From contig JAGXIO010000142.1 of the NCBI GenBank assembly GCA_024635555.1, positions 1 to 58,091 on the forward strand: 58,091 nt of DNA, read 5' to 3'. The notes under the pieces are model-generated. The model did not search any database, had not been told where the DNA came from, and saw only the letters and a program-made list of their open reading frames with translations. Source of the DNA: Saccharicrinis sp. (GTDB lineage Bacteria; Bacteroidota; Bacteroidia; Bacteroidales; Marinilabiliaceae). The translations under genes and the position numbers were made by a program. Shown one piece after another: positions 45,094-56,683 of this stretch. Each line of letters starts with the position of its first letter. Position 1 is the first letter of the stretch.

Positions 45094-46491
45094 TTATTCT
45101 TTTCTTGTTTTAAAGCTTAAAAAATAATTTTCTAATAGTGGGAAATAATCTTTTGTCCCAAAAGCACTACTTGGAATCGCTATAGTATATTTCGTATTTG
45201 GTTTTATGTTAATTGGTACAATCCATATCATTTGAGTTTCGTCTTGACAATATGCAGGCTGATTGAATGTTTTGGAAACCTCTGTTTCACCTTCCCAATA
45301 TACAACAGGGTCTTTAGGATTTTCTATTACAGGTCTATCAAACTTTATTACGAGGTGGTCTATTTTATAGTCAACCTCCTCATCTTCATCTTCTATATTC
45401 ACAGTGACAATGTTTGCTACTGCTTGTTCGAAACTTGCTTTAATTTCTGAAGCATTTAACCTATTTTGCTCTTTAACTATTTGTGGCATAAAATCAATAA
45501 GCATTGGATATTTTTCTCTCTCTAATTCATACATCGATAGAACATCATAAAGTTCTTGTATCCATATAAAACCTCGAGTCTTTTCTTGATTTATCAGATA
45601 TTGAACATTTTCTTTTTCGGAATTAGCTTCTACGTATTTTATTACACAAGCTCTAACCAAAATTTCATATGACATTGTACGTCCACCTACGTATACTCCT
45701 TTTGCCTCCCCAAAAAAATCCTCCGCCTTTGTTTCCATGTCCTCATAATAAATATCAATTAGTCGGTTGCAAAACGAATGGCTAAATTCATGAATAATTG
45801 TCTGTATAATTTTTTCTTTTCTTGAGAAAATGGGGTTTCCTATACTATCTGTTTCGTTTACGCCAATTATTGCATTAATCTCCTCTTTACCATCTTCAAA
45901 GTAACTTGTCACCCCATAATTACTATATCCGTTAAGCATTCCCAACATTAAATGAAAGTCCGCATCAGTTCCATAAAAACTCTTGAACCAAGAATAATTT
46001 ATGCTTTCCGATATTTCTGTAAATCTTTTTTCTGAAACCAAATACAAACTTTTATGAGAGCTGAAAAACTCAATAAAGTTTGTGGCCTTGTAAAAAGAGT
46101 TTAAATGTGCAATAAATATATCTAGACTTTCTTGGTTCCATCTCTTAATGCCTTTGAGTGATAAACCATTCTTTAGTTTAATTTCATTGCCAATTTCAAT
46201 GCTTGTGGCTAGACTTGCAATGGCTTCGTAAGAAAATCCTCCCTCTGCTCTCAGCTTTTTAGCAAGAGAAATAAGCTCATGTGATTTGAATTCTGCAAAA
46301 TAAACATCAACATCTTTCGCATATTTTGGAACATTGTTATTAACATACTCATTGAATTCTGCAAGCCTACAAATAACGCTAAGTAACTCAATCCGTTCAT
46401 CAACTTTTGCTGGGATTTTAAAGTCATTCTTTGCATTAATGCTATGTGTAAAAAGCAATAAAACAAAAGCAATCAATCCAGTTTTTCTCAT
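45094..46491 (-). CDS. DUF4932-like secreted metallopeptidase
   Basis: 465 residues with a signal peptide (1-20). KIIQTIIHEFSHSFCNRLID holds HEFSH at about 234-238, the HExxH zinc-protease motif. Downstream acidic residues (METKAEDFFGEAKGVY) could give the third ligand. After about 370 a beta-sandwich, Ig-like tail follows (VIKFDRPVIENPKDPVVYW, KPNTKYTIAIPSSAFGTKDY). This matches DUF4932. It is probably a periplasmic or surface protease of unknown substrate. Flanked by attC-like site 5 and by the long repeat at 46565; a TTAAC-type edge occurs on both sides (GTTAACGCC at 45041, GCGTTAAC at 46561). Confidence 0.75.
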   Translation of the reverse strand: MRKTGLIAFVLLLFTHSINAKNDFKIPAKVDERIELLSVICRLAEFNEYVNNNVPKYAKDVDVYFAEFKSHELISLAKKLRAEGGFSYEAIASLATSIEIGNEIKLKNGLSLKGIKRWNQESLDIFIAHLNSFYKATNFIEFFSSHKSLYLVSEKRFTEISESINYSWFKSFYGTDADFHLMLGMLNGYSNYGVTSYFEDGKEEINAIIGVNETDSIGNPIFSRKEKIIQTIIHEFSHSFCNRLIDIYYEDMETKAEDFFGEAKGVYVGGRTMSYEILVRACVIKYVEANSEKENVQYLINQEKTRGFIWIQELYDVLSMYELEREKYPMLIDFMPQIVKEQNRLNASEIKASFEQAVANIVTVNIEDEDEEVDYKIDHLVIKFDRPVIENPKDPVVYWEGETEVSKTFNQPAYCQDETQMIWIVPINIKPNTKYTIAIPSSAFGTKDYFPLLENYFLSFKTRKE

Positions 46492-46564
46492 GAGTTTTTT
46501 TGTCTGGTTAAAGTTTCTAATTAATTACATTATCCTCTTTCTTGTCAGTCTTTAAAATTGGCGT

Positions 46565-46951
46565 TAACTTTTCAATAACCTCACCCCATATGCTATTATT
46601 TCAACTTTGTACGAAGTTACTTATTAGGTGATAAATGTAATCTATTACGGTTAAATCACACGAATGTTTCAACAAAAAAGTTGATATGTTTTACTATTGG
46701 TGATCAGTTGTAAAAGTTAATTACAGGAGACGTGAGGAGATTTGGATTAAAAACACTGGCCTTTCAACCAAAATATTTGCTTTTGGGGAAGTGCGGACGA
46801 TTGTAGTACAAGTTTTGGCTTAATCTGTTTAGCACCTCATTGTGTATGGTGGCTGATTGGTGCCCTTGCTGGGTTCCTTCGCAGTAGTCAGGGCATGGCA
46901 TTTACAGGACTTCTATAGCCATACCCTGACGGCAGCCAGCCATACCAAAGA
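46565..46951. repeat. Long direct repeat, left copy (about 387 bp)
   Basis: Aligned without net indels with 53735-54121 (constant offset 7170); I see roughly 15-20 mismatches. It contains an inverted repeat GTCAGGGCATGGC ... GCCATACCCTGAC (46887-46930). No convincing gene is inside. The gap between the DUF4932 gene and katG (46492-47008) is otherwise empty. Confidence 0.92.
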
Positions 46952-47008
46952 CTTTAAAAAACTAACAACAATCCCCGCCATTACTTATATACGATATTGC
47001 AGCTGGGT

Positions 47009-49210
<2,202 letters not shown>

Positions 49211-49255
49211 TTAAAGTTAGTCGTTTCTGTTATGGTTTCCAACCTTGCTGAAAGG

Positions 49256-49384
49256 TTTGATGGTATGGTGTCGTGCGGGATTACGAGACGCAAACCTATT
49301 AGTTTACACCACCCTTATTTACGAGCTGCAAACCTTCGCTAAGCGCTGAACCCCGCATATACACTATACCATGTGCTGGACATA
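49256..49384. repeat. attC-like imperfect palindrome (site 6)
   Basis: Arms ATGGTATGGTGTCGTGCGGG (49261-49280) and CCCGCATATACACTATACCAT (49352-49372). The middle (TTACACCACCCTTATTTACG, GCTGCAAACCTTCGCTAAGC) parallels site 2 at 41386-41523. The outer edge is CATGTGCTGGAC. Confidence 0.72.
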
Positions 49385-49540
49385 GAGGACGGACAAACGG
49401 TAGTGCTAAAACAAGATATCGTTTGGGCGGAAATAAAAGAGCTTATCCAAAATTACCGCAAACCCAATTGTCCCAATTGCAAAAAAGGTCATATGCACTT
49501 TGCAGGTAAAGTATGGCAAAACCGCTTGGAACCCGGCTAG
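49382..49540 (+). pseudogene. Zinc-knuckle fragment, possibly a transposase 3' end
   Basis: Open in frame from 49382 to a TAG at 49538-49540: EDGQTVVLKQDIVWAEIKEL then NCPNCKKGHMHFAGKVWQN. CPNC followed by CKKGH resembles a zinc knuckle of the kind found in transposase C-termini. No start codon is present, so it is a remnant. Unrecognised family. Confidence 0.35.
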
Positions 49541-49643
49541 TAAATTGCTTAATCAAAATCGTTCTTTGAAATACTGTAAAAAAAACCAACATCAAAATTG
49601 TGCGCTTGCCATTTCGTGAATGGGAAAGGTACGTCTGAAAACC

Positions 49644-49796
49644 CTATAAATGTTCATCAATACAATCATCGGTTTTATTGATGATGCCAACGCACATCAA
49701 TGAGAGCGACAATTTTATGGGGAAAACTAATCCATTTTGTTTAATCCCCTCACGATAAATCTCAGAAACACTTGGTGTTAGCCCAAAAGGAATGAA
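49644..49796 (-). pseudogene. Unidentified short coding remnant
   Basis: On the minus strand a frame that stops at 49644-49646 reads VFIPFGLTPSVSEIYREGIK then QNGLVFPIKLSLSLMCVGII. It looks coding but has no start codon or recognisable domain. The surrounding stretch 49541-49643 and 49876-49925 shows nothing further. Confidence 0.3.
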
Positions 49797-49842
49797 AACA
49801 CAATTGAGCGTGGGGTAAATCATCCTCGCTGAAAGAAGTAGA

Positions 49843-49875
49843 GCAGTAGGTGTATCATCCTTACTGCTTTTTTTT
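49843..49875 (+). terminator. Rho-independent terminator (plus strand)
   Basis: GCAGTA...TACTGC-type stem (GCAGTAGG with CCTTACTGC, one bulge; 49843-49867) followed by an eight-base T-run. It points plus-strand, away from the minus-strand gene at 49926. Confidence 0.65.
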
Positions 49876-49925
49876 GGGGCTCAACTGTGCCTTAATCCTA
49901 AAGTATTATAGGGCGTTTTTCTTTT

Positions 49926-50993
49926 TCAGTATTTGTCATTAGCGTTAATTAAGTCAACCAAATAGGGTTCTAATACACCATTTAAAAATTTCAGTTCATT
50001 GTCTTCCTTATTAACTGAAAGTCGAAATGAAGAATCTACTTTTTCTCCGTGAAATGTTTTATTTCTCACGAAGTACATGTACTTTCCTGTCAATAAGGAA
50101 ACTACTTCATTGTCATTTTTTGTATCTGCGGCAATTGCATTTTGAATGTGATTGTCAACTACAACAAAATCGCCTTGATTTTTTAGAAACGTCTCTCTGT
50201 AACCATATTTTGTTTCCAATAGAATTTCCATAATTCTCTTGTCTGAATAGCGTAATACAAAATCCCTGAAACTTCCTGTTTTTGCTTCTGTGTCATAATT
50301 GTCTAATAGCATACCTCGCCAACGAATAGCGTTTCTTAACTTAGTTGAAGTTAATGTGCTTACTTTATTAGTTGACAATGTTAAAATGTTCGAGTTATCA
50401 ATAACAAATTGCCTTAAAAATCTTAAACAATTGAAGTCTTTCTTTTCCCCAGCAATGTGAGAGAAAAGTTTGTTGAAGGACTTCCAAAGTTTTTCAAATC
50501 TATCGCTTTCACTTAGTGTAGTGTTTGAAATTAGAAGATAAGATATTGCTATTAAAGTAGTTTGCCCTTTTGAAGTTTCGCTGAACAATTCTTGAAGTCG
50601 AGCTTGTTCTATTTGATAATTTAGTTTGAATGAATTGTCTAAAACTTGATTAAATTGATTGTCTTTAAAAGTTTTTTCCTCTAAAGTTTTTTGTGACCTT
50701 GCTCTTGAAATTTTTATGCTTGTGATTTTCGCAAATTTTCTTGTCGAAGCATAGTAAAATAAAAGTGCCTTTAATATTTGATTGTAAAGACTGCTGAAAT
50801 GGTTGTAAAAAATATTGTCAAGAGGAATAATTGCACTCCGTTTAGCTTCTATAATTATTTTGTAATTATAAATTTTGAAATCGTCATAAAAAGAAGTTGA
50901 ACCATAATAAGGAACTTGTCCGATAAAAATGCTTCTTTTCCGACTTTCTACGTCAAATAGTATTTCAATTGTATAGTTATTGTCTCTGGTCAT
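49926..50993 (-). CDS. HEPN-motif protein, partner of the HerA-type ATPase
   Basis: 355 residues, no signal peptide. Near the C-terminus KYMYFVRNKTFHGEKVDSSF carries R310-N-K-T-F-H315, an Rx4H motif with Asn after Arg. This is the catalytic signature of HEPN-type RNases (RNxxxH). The rest (about 1-300) is helical with an early strand pair (IEILFDVESRKRSIFIGQV, YYGSTSFYDDFKIYNYKIII) and is unlike anything I know. It follows the ATPase gene by 24 bp and so is in its operon. HerA-type ATPases with a toxic nuclease partner are known phage-defence modules. Function inferred. Confidence 0.6.
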   Translation of the reverse strand: MTRDNNYTIEILFDVESRKRSIFIGQVPYYGSTSFYDDFKIYNYKIIIEAKRSAIIPLDNIFYNHFSSLYNQILKALLFYYASTRKFAKITSIKISRARSQKTLEEKTFKDNQFNQVLDNSFKLNYQIEQARLQELFSETSKGQTTLIAISYLLISNTTLSESDRFEKLWKSFNKLFSHIAGEKKDFNCLRFLRQFVIDNSNILTLSTNKVSTLTSTKLRNAIRWRGMLLDNYDTEAKTGSFRDFVLRYSDKRIMEILLETKYGYRETFLKNQGDFVVVDNHIQNAIAADTKNDNEVVSLLTGKYMYFVRNKTFHGEKVDSSFRLSVNKEDNELKFLNGVLEPYLVDLINANDKY

Positions 50994-51017
50994 AGTCGCC
51001 TTTTTCTAAAATGTAAT

Positions 51018-53072
51018 TTATGTTGTTAATTCAGGTACTTCAAAAATCATTGGCACATTGGATTTAAAGGCTTTTCCTACTGCAATTGCTTGTCTAAATT
51101 TAAGAGTTGGCAATGCTTTTATATATTCTGTTCTAAGGTAATTTGAAAGAAAATCTCCACTTGTCTTGTCGAACTCTTGAAAAACAATAATTGAATTACA
51201 TTGCGTCAAAACAGTTTTAGAAACATTTGCTGTTCGTTGTGCAATGACAAAAAATCCAATGTTATATTTTCGACCTTGTAAAGCAATTTGAGCAATACTG
51301 TTGACGGTAGCTTTTGAAGCAAAGTCTGAAACACCCATTGAGTTCAATTCAGGAACTATTGTGTGAGCTTCTTCAAGTACAACACAAACTCGCTTCCCAA
51401 AACTTTTTTCAACTTTTGCTGTCTTGAATAGAACCCAAAAGAACCATTTTGTGTATTCAATTATTTCGGAGTTATTAGAAATGTCGGGGAGTTCAAAAAT
51501 TGCTTCAGTTGTATTTCCTTCTAAGAATGTTTTTATTGAAGTGTGAAATTCGGTTTTTATTACTTTTTCGGCTGCTTTCATCGCAGTATAATCCCTTTGA
51601 TTGGCAAACTTTCTTTCTTCTGTTGCAATTGCTTCGATTGCTTTAAATGCATTGTCTCCACTTGCTTCACTGATTATAGATTGAATGTCTGCAATTTTTT
51701 CTCGGTATTCTCCTGTCAAGTCAATTATAATGACTTTGGTTGTATCATTTACAATTTGTCCAATGAGGTTACGAACAAATACAGATTTACCTGAACCTGT
51801 AACGCCTAAAATAGCTGTATGGTGAGTAATTGCAACTTCCTTATTAATAATTACTGGATAATTTGTCCCAGGAATGCTTCCAATTATATATTCCGATTGT
51901 TCCAATGGAACTTTATCAATATTTGTAGCAAGATAAATGGGTGTGTTAATGCTTGGAACCCAACCGTATTGCTCAAATCTGAGTGTTGCATTATTCCATG
52001 TTCCCAATTGAATTGCTTCTGCAATGATTAGTCCTGTTTGGTTTTTATTTTCAAGTAATTCTATTTTTGTTGTTCCTTCAATTACTTGATATAATATTCT
52101 TTCGTTGCGAATATTTAGTTCTAGTAGTTGTCCTTCTGAAATGGGAGCTTTAGAATTGTAAACAAATTTAATTTTCTCAATAGTAGAATTCTCAGTTACC
52201 AAACCAATGAAGCGTTCTAAATAGTCCGTCTTTGGAACATTAGTTATTTTATAAACCAAATCGGGAGTGTGAGAAGAAAAAAGAATTTTTTCCGAAAATA
52301 TTTTTTCAATTTCTTGTGTTGTCAAAACTTTAACCCATTGCTCTTGATTAAGAAGGTAAACGTCCAGAATGAGTCCTTTCTTAACCTGATTATCTATGGA
52401 ATATTTAAATTCTACGAACTCAAATATTCTTGTCGTTTGACTTCTGTTTTCTGATAGCTTTACGAGAAATGTATTTTTTGATTGTACGCCAAAAATTTGT
52501 CCGATAGCTTCTTTGTCATTTTTTTCTTTAATCGCCACAAAAAGCCCTTCTATTGTTTTGGCTAAAGCAGGAATGTTTAAAATCATAAAGATTATCCAAA
52601 ACCATAGAAGTAAGTTGAATTCGTTTGAAGAGAGTCCAAACTGTCTAATACCGCCCCAAAGAAAGAAAGCAGAAAAAATTGCTTCTGGTCGTCCGATTTG
52701 TCTGTTGAGACGAGAAAAAAGTTGAAGTGCTTTATTTTCTTCATTCAGTGGATTTGTCCTTAACCACATTAACGTGTAACTGCTAACGGTCAGGTAAATA
52801 ATGAATGATAAAAATGACCAAAACAAAAAATCTCTGTTGTCTGCCTGAACTAAAAGCAATGAAACCGCAGCTGTTACAGCATTTACAAAAACATTAGTGT
52901 CTTTGGAAAAATGCGGTTGGTCAATTAGAGAAAGCAAAATGAGCAGTAAAAGTCCCGAAGTAAACCAAAAGTCGTTAAGGAGAAATGAAAAGTCCTGTCG
53001 AATATAAAAGCCGAGTCCAACGAGCAAAAGAAATGAAAGTCCGAGTAATAAAAGTCTGTATATTTTCGTCAT
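51018..53072 (-). CDS. HerA/FtsK-type membrane-anchored ATPase
   Basis: 684 residues. The first ~180 residues hold about five transmembrane segments (LLLLGLSFLLLVGLGFYI, WFTSGLLLLILLSLI, FSAFFLWGGIRQFG, LLLWFWIIFMILNIPALA), followed by a soluble linker. The ATPase has Walker A TAILGVTGSGKSVFVRNL (about 422-429 for GVTGSGKS), the strand KVIIIDLTGEYREKI, Walker B RVCVVLEEAHTIVPE and a later YNIGFFVIAQRTANVSK with an Arg-finger-like segment. This is the HerA/DUF87 P-loop type (TraD/VirB4-like), usually a hexameric DNA pump. It is the first gene of the pair with the HEPN-motif protein. Confidence 0.82.
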   Translation of the reverse strand: MTKIYRLLLLGLSFLLLVGLGFYIRQDFSFLLNDFWFTSGLLLLILLSLIDQPHFSKDTNVFVNAVTAAVSLLLVQADNRDFLFWSFLSFIIYLTVSSYTLMWLRTNPLNEENKALQLFSRLNRQIGRPEAIFSAFFLWGGIRQFGLSSNEFNLLLWFWIIFMILNIPALAKTIEGLFVAIKEKNDKEAIGQIFGVQSKNTFLVKLSENRSQTTRIFEFVEFKYSIDNQVKKGLILDVYLLNQEQWVKVLTTQEIEKIFSEKILFSSHTPDLVYKITNVPKTDYLERFIGLVTENSTIEKIKFVYNSKAPISEGQLLELNIRNERILYQVIEGTTKIELLENKNQTGLIIAEAIQLGTWNNATLRFEQYGWVPSINTPIYLATNIDKVPLEQSEYIIGSIPGTNYPVIINKEVAITHHTAILGVTGSGKSVFVRNLIGQIVNDTTKVIIIDLTGEYREKIADIQSIISEASGDNAFKAIEAIATEERKFANQRDYTAMKAAEKVIKTEFHTSIKTFLEGNTTEAIFELPDISNNSEIIEYTKWFFWVLFKTAKVEKSFGKRVCVVLEEAHTIVPELNSMGVSDFASKATVNSIAQIALQGRKYNIGFFVIAQRTANVSKTVLTQCNSIIVFQEFDKTSGDFLSNYLRTEYIKALPTLKFRQAIAVGKAFKSNVPMIFEVPELTT

Positions 53073-53103
53073 AATGTTCTACTGTTGGTGTGTTCTTTTA
53101 AAA

Positions 53104-53244
53104 TGCCCTATAACGTTTGCAGCTAAGCCCAGTGCGGGCTTTCGAAGCAGTTTCCTTTCAGCCGAGTAATAAAGCTAATTTGAAAAACTGATAAAAGCAA
53201 ACCACCGACCTGCCCGCATTGGGTTTAGCTGTTGTTACCAACTG
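53104..53244. repeat. attC-like imperfect palindrome (site 7)
   Basis: The clearest site: TAACGTTTGCAGCTAAGCCC then AGTGCGGGC (53111-53139) pairs with GCCCGCATTGGGTTTAGCTG then TTGTTA (53212-53237). The middle, including AGCAGTTTCCTTTCAGCC, is a variable loop. The unit is about 135 bp long. Confidence 0.75.
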
Positions 53245-53251
53245 GCGTTTT

Positions 53252-53707
53252 TTATTCTTTTCCTTTTCTATCAGGGAATTTCTTTAATTCATTTGTCAAA
53301 TCACTGATAATTTGTTTTATTTCATTTCTATTGTATTCAAAATCGACAAAATACTCTCTATCCTCAACTGCTGATTGTGGTCTCGATTCCAATGCAAATC
53401 TTAATCTAATTAAACATTTATTTCCATTGAATCCAATATGTTCAAAAGACAAATTAGGTTCGGTAAAATCAAGGTGTTTAAATTTTGGTTTTTTATTATT
53501 CGGTAAATCATTAAACCAATCAATCAACGTTTTTATTTCCCAAGTTGTCAATGAAGGGTCAATCGTCTGCCAATGTCCAACATTGCTTTTCACGTTTAAA
53601 TAAATCAATAACCAATTACCATCCCAATCGCCGGATTTTATATCTGGATACTGATAGTTGGTTATCTTAAATTCAACCGTTTGATTGTCTATCCCGTTAA
53701 ATATCAT
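53252..53707 (-). CDS. WapI-family-like immunity protein (orphan)
   Basis: 151 residues. The segment IKSGDWDGNWLLIYLNVKS and LTTWEIKTLIDWFNDLPNN then GHWQTIDPS resemble the immunity proteins of WapI type, which protect a cell from contact-dependent toxins. No toxin gene with C-terminal toxin domain is near it in this window, so it is an orphan cassette-like copy. The annotation rests on memory of the pattern DWDGNWL...L.WE...L. Flanked by attC-like site 7 and the long repeat at 53735. Confidence 0.6.
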   Translation of the reverse strand: MIFNGIDNQTVEFKITNYQYPDIKSGDWDGNWLLIYLNVKSNVGHWQTIDPSLTTWEIKTLIDWFNDLPNNKKPKFKHLDFTEPNLSFEHIGFNGNKCLIRLRFALESRPQSAVEDREYFVDFEYNRNEIKQIISDLTNELKKFPDRKGKE

Positions 53708-53734
53708 GTAGCTGTCGTTTTTTACGCTTGTTGG

Positions 53735-54121
53735 TAACTTTTCAATAACCTCACCCCATATGCTGTTATTTCAACTTTGTACGAAGTTACTTATTAGGTG
53801 ATAAATGTAATCTATTACAGTTAAATTACACGAATGTTTCAACAAAAAAGTTGATATGTTTTACTGTACGTGGTCAGTTGTAATTGTTAATTACAGGAGA
53901 AGTGAGGAGATTTGGATTAAAAACACTGGCCTTTCAACCAAAATATTTGCTTTTGGGGAAGTGCGGACGATTGCAGTACAAGTTTTGGCTTAATCTATTT
54001 TGCACCTCATTGTGTATGGTGGCTGATTGGTGCCCTTGCTGGGTTCCTTCGCAGTAGTCAGGGCATGGCATTTACAGGACTTTTAAAGCCATACCCTGAC
54101 GACAGCCAACCAAGCCGAAGA
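53735..54121. repeat. Long direct repeat, right copy (about 387 bp)
   Basis: Partner of 46565-46951 with an offset of exactly 7170 throughout. It holds the same internal palindrome (GTCAGGGCATGGC ... GCCATACCCTGAC, 54057-54100). It occupies most of the gene-free stretch 53708-54199. Confidence 0.92.
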
Positions 54122-54143
54122 TTCGCCACCAGCTCCAGTCATG

Positions 54144-54197
54144 TGCTACCAGCCATCAGCCATCAGCTATCAGCTATTAGCTACCAGCTACCAGCTA
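54144..54197. repeat. Short tandem spacer (CAGCTAT/CAGCCAT units)
   Basis: A run of about seven near-identical units of seven to ten bases, such as CAGCCATCAG, CTATCAG and CTACCAG. Simple-sequence spacer just before the end of the phosphatase-like gene. Confidence 0.7.
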
Positions 54198-54199
54198 TC

Positions 54200-55432
54200 T
54201 CACTTCTTAATCTTTACCACAGCTCCATTTTTTGGCGACCAGATATCGAGGTTTTCGGGGATAAAAAAGGGATCATCGTTGGGAACGTAACCCACTTCTT
54301 TGGCATTATCTACTTTTATGGTGCGTAGTTCCATGCTTTTGTTGTCCACAAATATCCATTTAAACTGATTGAAAGATCCATGGTCGCGGGTCCAGCTTTT
54401 GGCATCATCGTCGGGACGGATGGGCGCACCCCAGCAACCTTCGCCCACATACACGGTGCCGTTTTTATGGCGCACAAAACCCTCTTCGCTTTTAGGTCCC
54501 GTGGATGGTCGGATAGGCCAAGTGCTTTTTACTGTGTGGGCATCGCATTCCACCACCAATTGTACTTTTTCGTCGTAAAACAACCCGGCCCATTCGGCAT
54601 ACTGTCCGTCGCCTTCTCTTTTACTGGCCACGTGGGGGCGCATGGGCTTATGGTATTGGGCAATTCTCCACACTTGTTTATCGCGGTTAAGGGCCAAATC
54701 CTCTTTTAGCCATGCGGTTTGGTTTCCGGCAATGGATATTTCTGTATTTAGCACATAGGTCCGCATCAGGTTGTTGCCGATGGTAATGGCATAATACACG
54801 CTTTTATGGGGCACATCAAAAATATTAACGATCATCTCATTGTTTTTCTCGTGGTTTCCTCTGGCAGCAATAACGGGATACATACGTCCATCGGGGCTAA
54901 TGGTGAGTTGCCAATCGTTTAACCATTCCTGCCATTCGTGAGGTTCGCCACTAACGGTCATATCGCCGCCAAAGAGTATGGCGTGAGGTCGTAGCTTGCT
55001 CACCATCAGGTTGGCGTTTCTTCGGGCATCGGGGTTGCTTCGCGAATCTCCACCGGCTATCAGCGAAATTCGTTCGCCCGTATCCCAAGGTGTTGTCTTG
55101 AACCAAAAGCGCTCGCTCAGACCCTCACTATCTTTAATCACAAAGTAATAGGCCGTATTGGGTGTGAGATGATGTAGCCGGACAAAGTTATTATTCATCT
55201 CGGCATAGTCTACATGTCTGTCGGGCTTAGCGCTCATGGCATATTTGCTCCAATCTTGCTTATGATCTGTAGTTCCGTAATAAACCACTGGTTCATTTCC
55301 CGAAACCTGGTTCCAGGCTATCACCATGGAATTGCTCGGGTTGTCTCTTAGCGTAAGTCGGTACTTATCTGTTTTGGCAGATAGGTGAGCGGAAAATATA
55401 AGTAGCGTAATAATTAACAATATATTTTTCAT
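54200..55432 (-). CDS. Purple-acid-phosphatase-like metallophosphoesterase
   Basis: 410 residues, signal peptide at 1-19. Residues 25-125 look like a fibronectin-III-type purple acid phosphatase N-domain (VIAWNQVSGNEPVVYYGTTD, RLHHLTPNTAYYFVIKDSE). A calcineurin-like domain follows: SLIAGGDSRSNPD (metal Asp), AILFGGDMTVSGE, PVIAARGNHEKNNE (GNHE), IAQYHKPMRPHV and VVECDAHTVKSTW. Key metal ligands are recognisable although GDxx and GHxH are imperfect (CDAH replaces GHxH). It probably hydrolyses phosphate esters in the periplasm. Its C-terminus adjoins the right copy of the long direct repeat. Confidence 0.82.
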   Translation of the reverse strand: MKNILLIITLLIFSAHLSAKTDKYRLTLRDNPSNSMVIAWNQVSGNEPVVYYGTTDHKQDWSKYAMSAKPDRHVDYAEMNNNFVRLHHLTPNTAYYFVIKDSEGLSERFWFKTTPWDTGERISLIAGGDSRSNPDARRNANLMVSKLRPHAILFGGDMTVSGEPHEWQEWLNDWQLTISPDGRMYPVIAARGNHEKNNEMIVNIFDVPHKSVYYAITIGNNLMRTYVLNTEISIAGNQTAWLKEDLALNRDKQVWRIAQYHKPMRPHVASKREGDGQYAEWAGLFYDEKVQLVVECDAHTVKSTWPIRPSTGPKSEEGFVRHKNGTVYVGEGCWGAPIRPDDDAKSWTRDHGSFNQFKWIFVDNKSMELRTIKVDNAKEVGYVPNDDPFFIPENLDIWSPKNGAVVKIKK

Positions 55433-55629
55433 GCTTGTATTTTATTGGTTGAAAGCCGTTTCTTTGCAAGAGATTAGAATGATAGTACTATCGCTTTTGA
55501 TAAACATTCCAGTTGGGCAAATGTTTTTATATTTAATATGAATGAGAAATTTATGTTTCGGTTAAAACCGATTTTCATATTACATTACTGCATGGCATAA
55601 ATGCCGTGCCTAATTATAAAAAACAAACC

Positions 55630-56511
55630 ATGCAAGCGAAACAATCCCCACATAATTTACTAATTACCTTATTGCGGTTGAGCACATTTTTAGTTTTTGC
55701 AGGCAGAGCTTGGCAACATTTATTTTGGGATGCTCCTTTTAGGGCACTGCTGTGGGACAAGGACTGGATGGAAAGTACGATAACTTGGCTGACGGGTGAT
55801 ACTTGGCAGGCCTATGTTACCAGTGAAACGGCTGGATATTTTATCGACAACTTCATATTTAGTTTTGGGATTTTTTATGGCGTAATGGCCATCCTAACGC
55901 TTGTAATTAAGCAAAGCATGAAAACCTTAACTTGGTTATATGCACTGTCGTCACTTGCCTTAGGCTTTTTGGCCTTTTTATATTGCAAGGATAAGTTTTA
56001 TCATTTGGGTCAATTTTTTGAATATGCCATACAGTTTTCGCTGCCCTTGTTTTTTTATCTCGCTTTAACGGAAAAAATAAACATCCTAAAGCTGAGGCTT
56101 TACTTAAAAATAGCCATTGCCTTAACATTTTCGGCGCACGGCCTATATGCTTTGGGATACTACCCACAGCCGGGTGTATTTGTAGATATGGTGATTAATA
56201 CACTCCATGTGAGTGAATCAACTGCAACCTATATGCTTTATTTGGCTGGTATTTTAGATATGGTTTTTGCAATTGGCATTTTCATCCCACGCTTTGCAAA
56301 GGTTTCCCTGATATATATGGTTCTATGGGGTGCCGCAACGGCTGTGGCCAGAACCTGGGCTAATTTTTATATGGACTTCCCGCTGAACAGTCTCCATCAG
56401 AATTTACACGAAACGATATATCGCTTACCACATGCTTTAATTCCCTTTACCGTACTTATCATGCAGTTTCCAAGAATACTAGGGATTTTTGGGAAGAATT
56501 TCAAAATTTAA
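55630..56511 (+). CDS. Multipass membrane protein of unknown function
   Basis: 293 residues from ATG 55630 (a GTG at 55606 in the same frame is a weaker start). About seven or eight hydrophobic segments: LITLLRLSTFLVFAGRAWQH, FIFSFGIFYGVMAILTLVI, TWLYALSSLALGFLAFL, IQFSLPLFFYLAL, IAIALTFSAHGLYALGYY, TYMLYLAGILDMVFAIGIFI and VSLIYMVLWGAATAVAR. HGLYALG and GRAWQH are suggestive His sites. I do not recognise the family (possibly a DoxX-like protein). Divergent from the phosphatase-like gene. Confidence 0.75.
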   Translation: MQAKQSPHNLLITLLRLSTFLVFAGRAWQHLFWDAPFRALLWDKDWMESTITWLTGDTWQAYVTSETAGYFIDNFIFSFGIFYGVMAILTLVIKQSMKTLTWLYALSSLALGFLAFLYCKDKFYHLGQFFEYAIQFSLPLFFYLALTEKINILKLRLYLKIAIALTFSAHGLYALGYYPQPGVFVDMVINTLHVSESTATYMLYLAGILDMVFAIGIFIPRFAKVSLIYMVLWGAATAVARTWANFYMDFPLNSLHQNLHETIYRLPHALIPFTVLIMQFPRILGIFGKNFKI

Positions 56512-56683
56512 ATTTTCCATCAAACCGGTTAGTATGGTTGGGCTGTTTAAAAAAAACAATAAAAAGGAGGGTGCCAGCAGAGGTATCCGCTTTTCTTTAT
56601 CCATTCTATATCGCCAATACCTTTATGGGTCTCGAATTGTTGGGGAGTGCTTATCGTGCCTCCTATAAGAGGGAAATGAAGAT

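Noticed and set aside
54065-54709. Plus-strand ORFs opposite the phosphatase-like gene
   Set aside because: Antisense shadows or repeat-derived.
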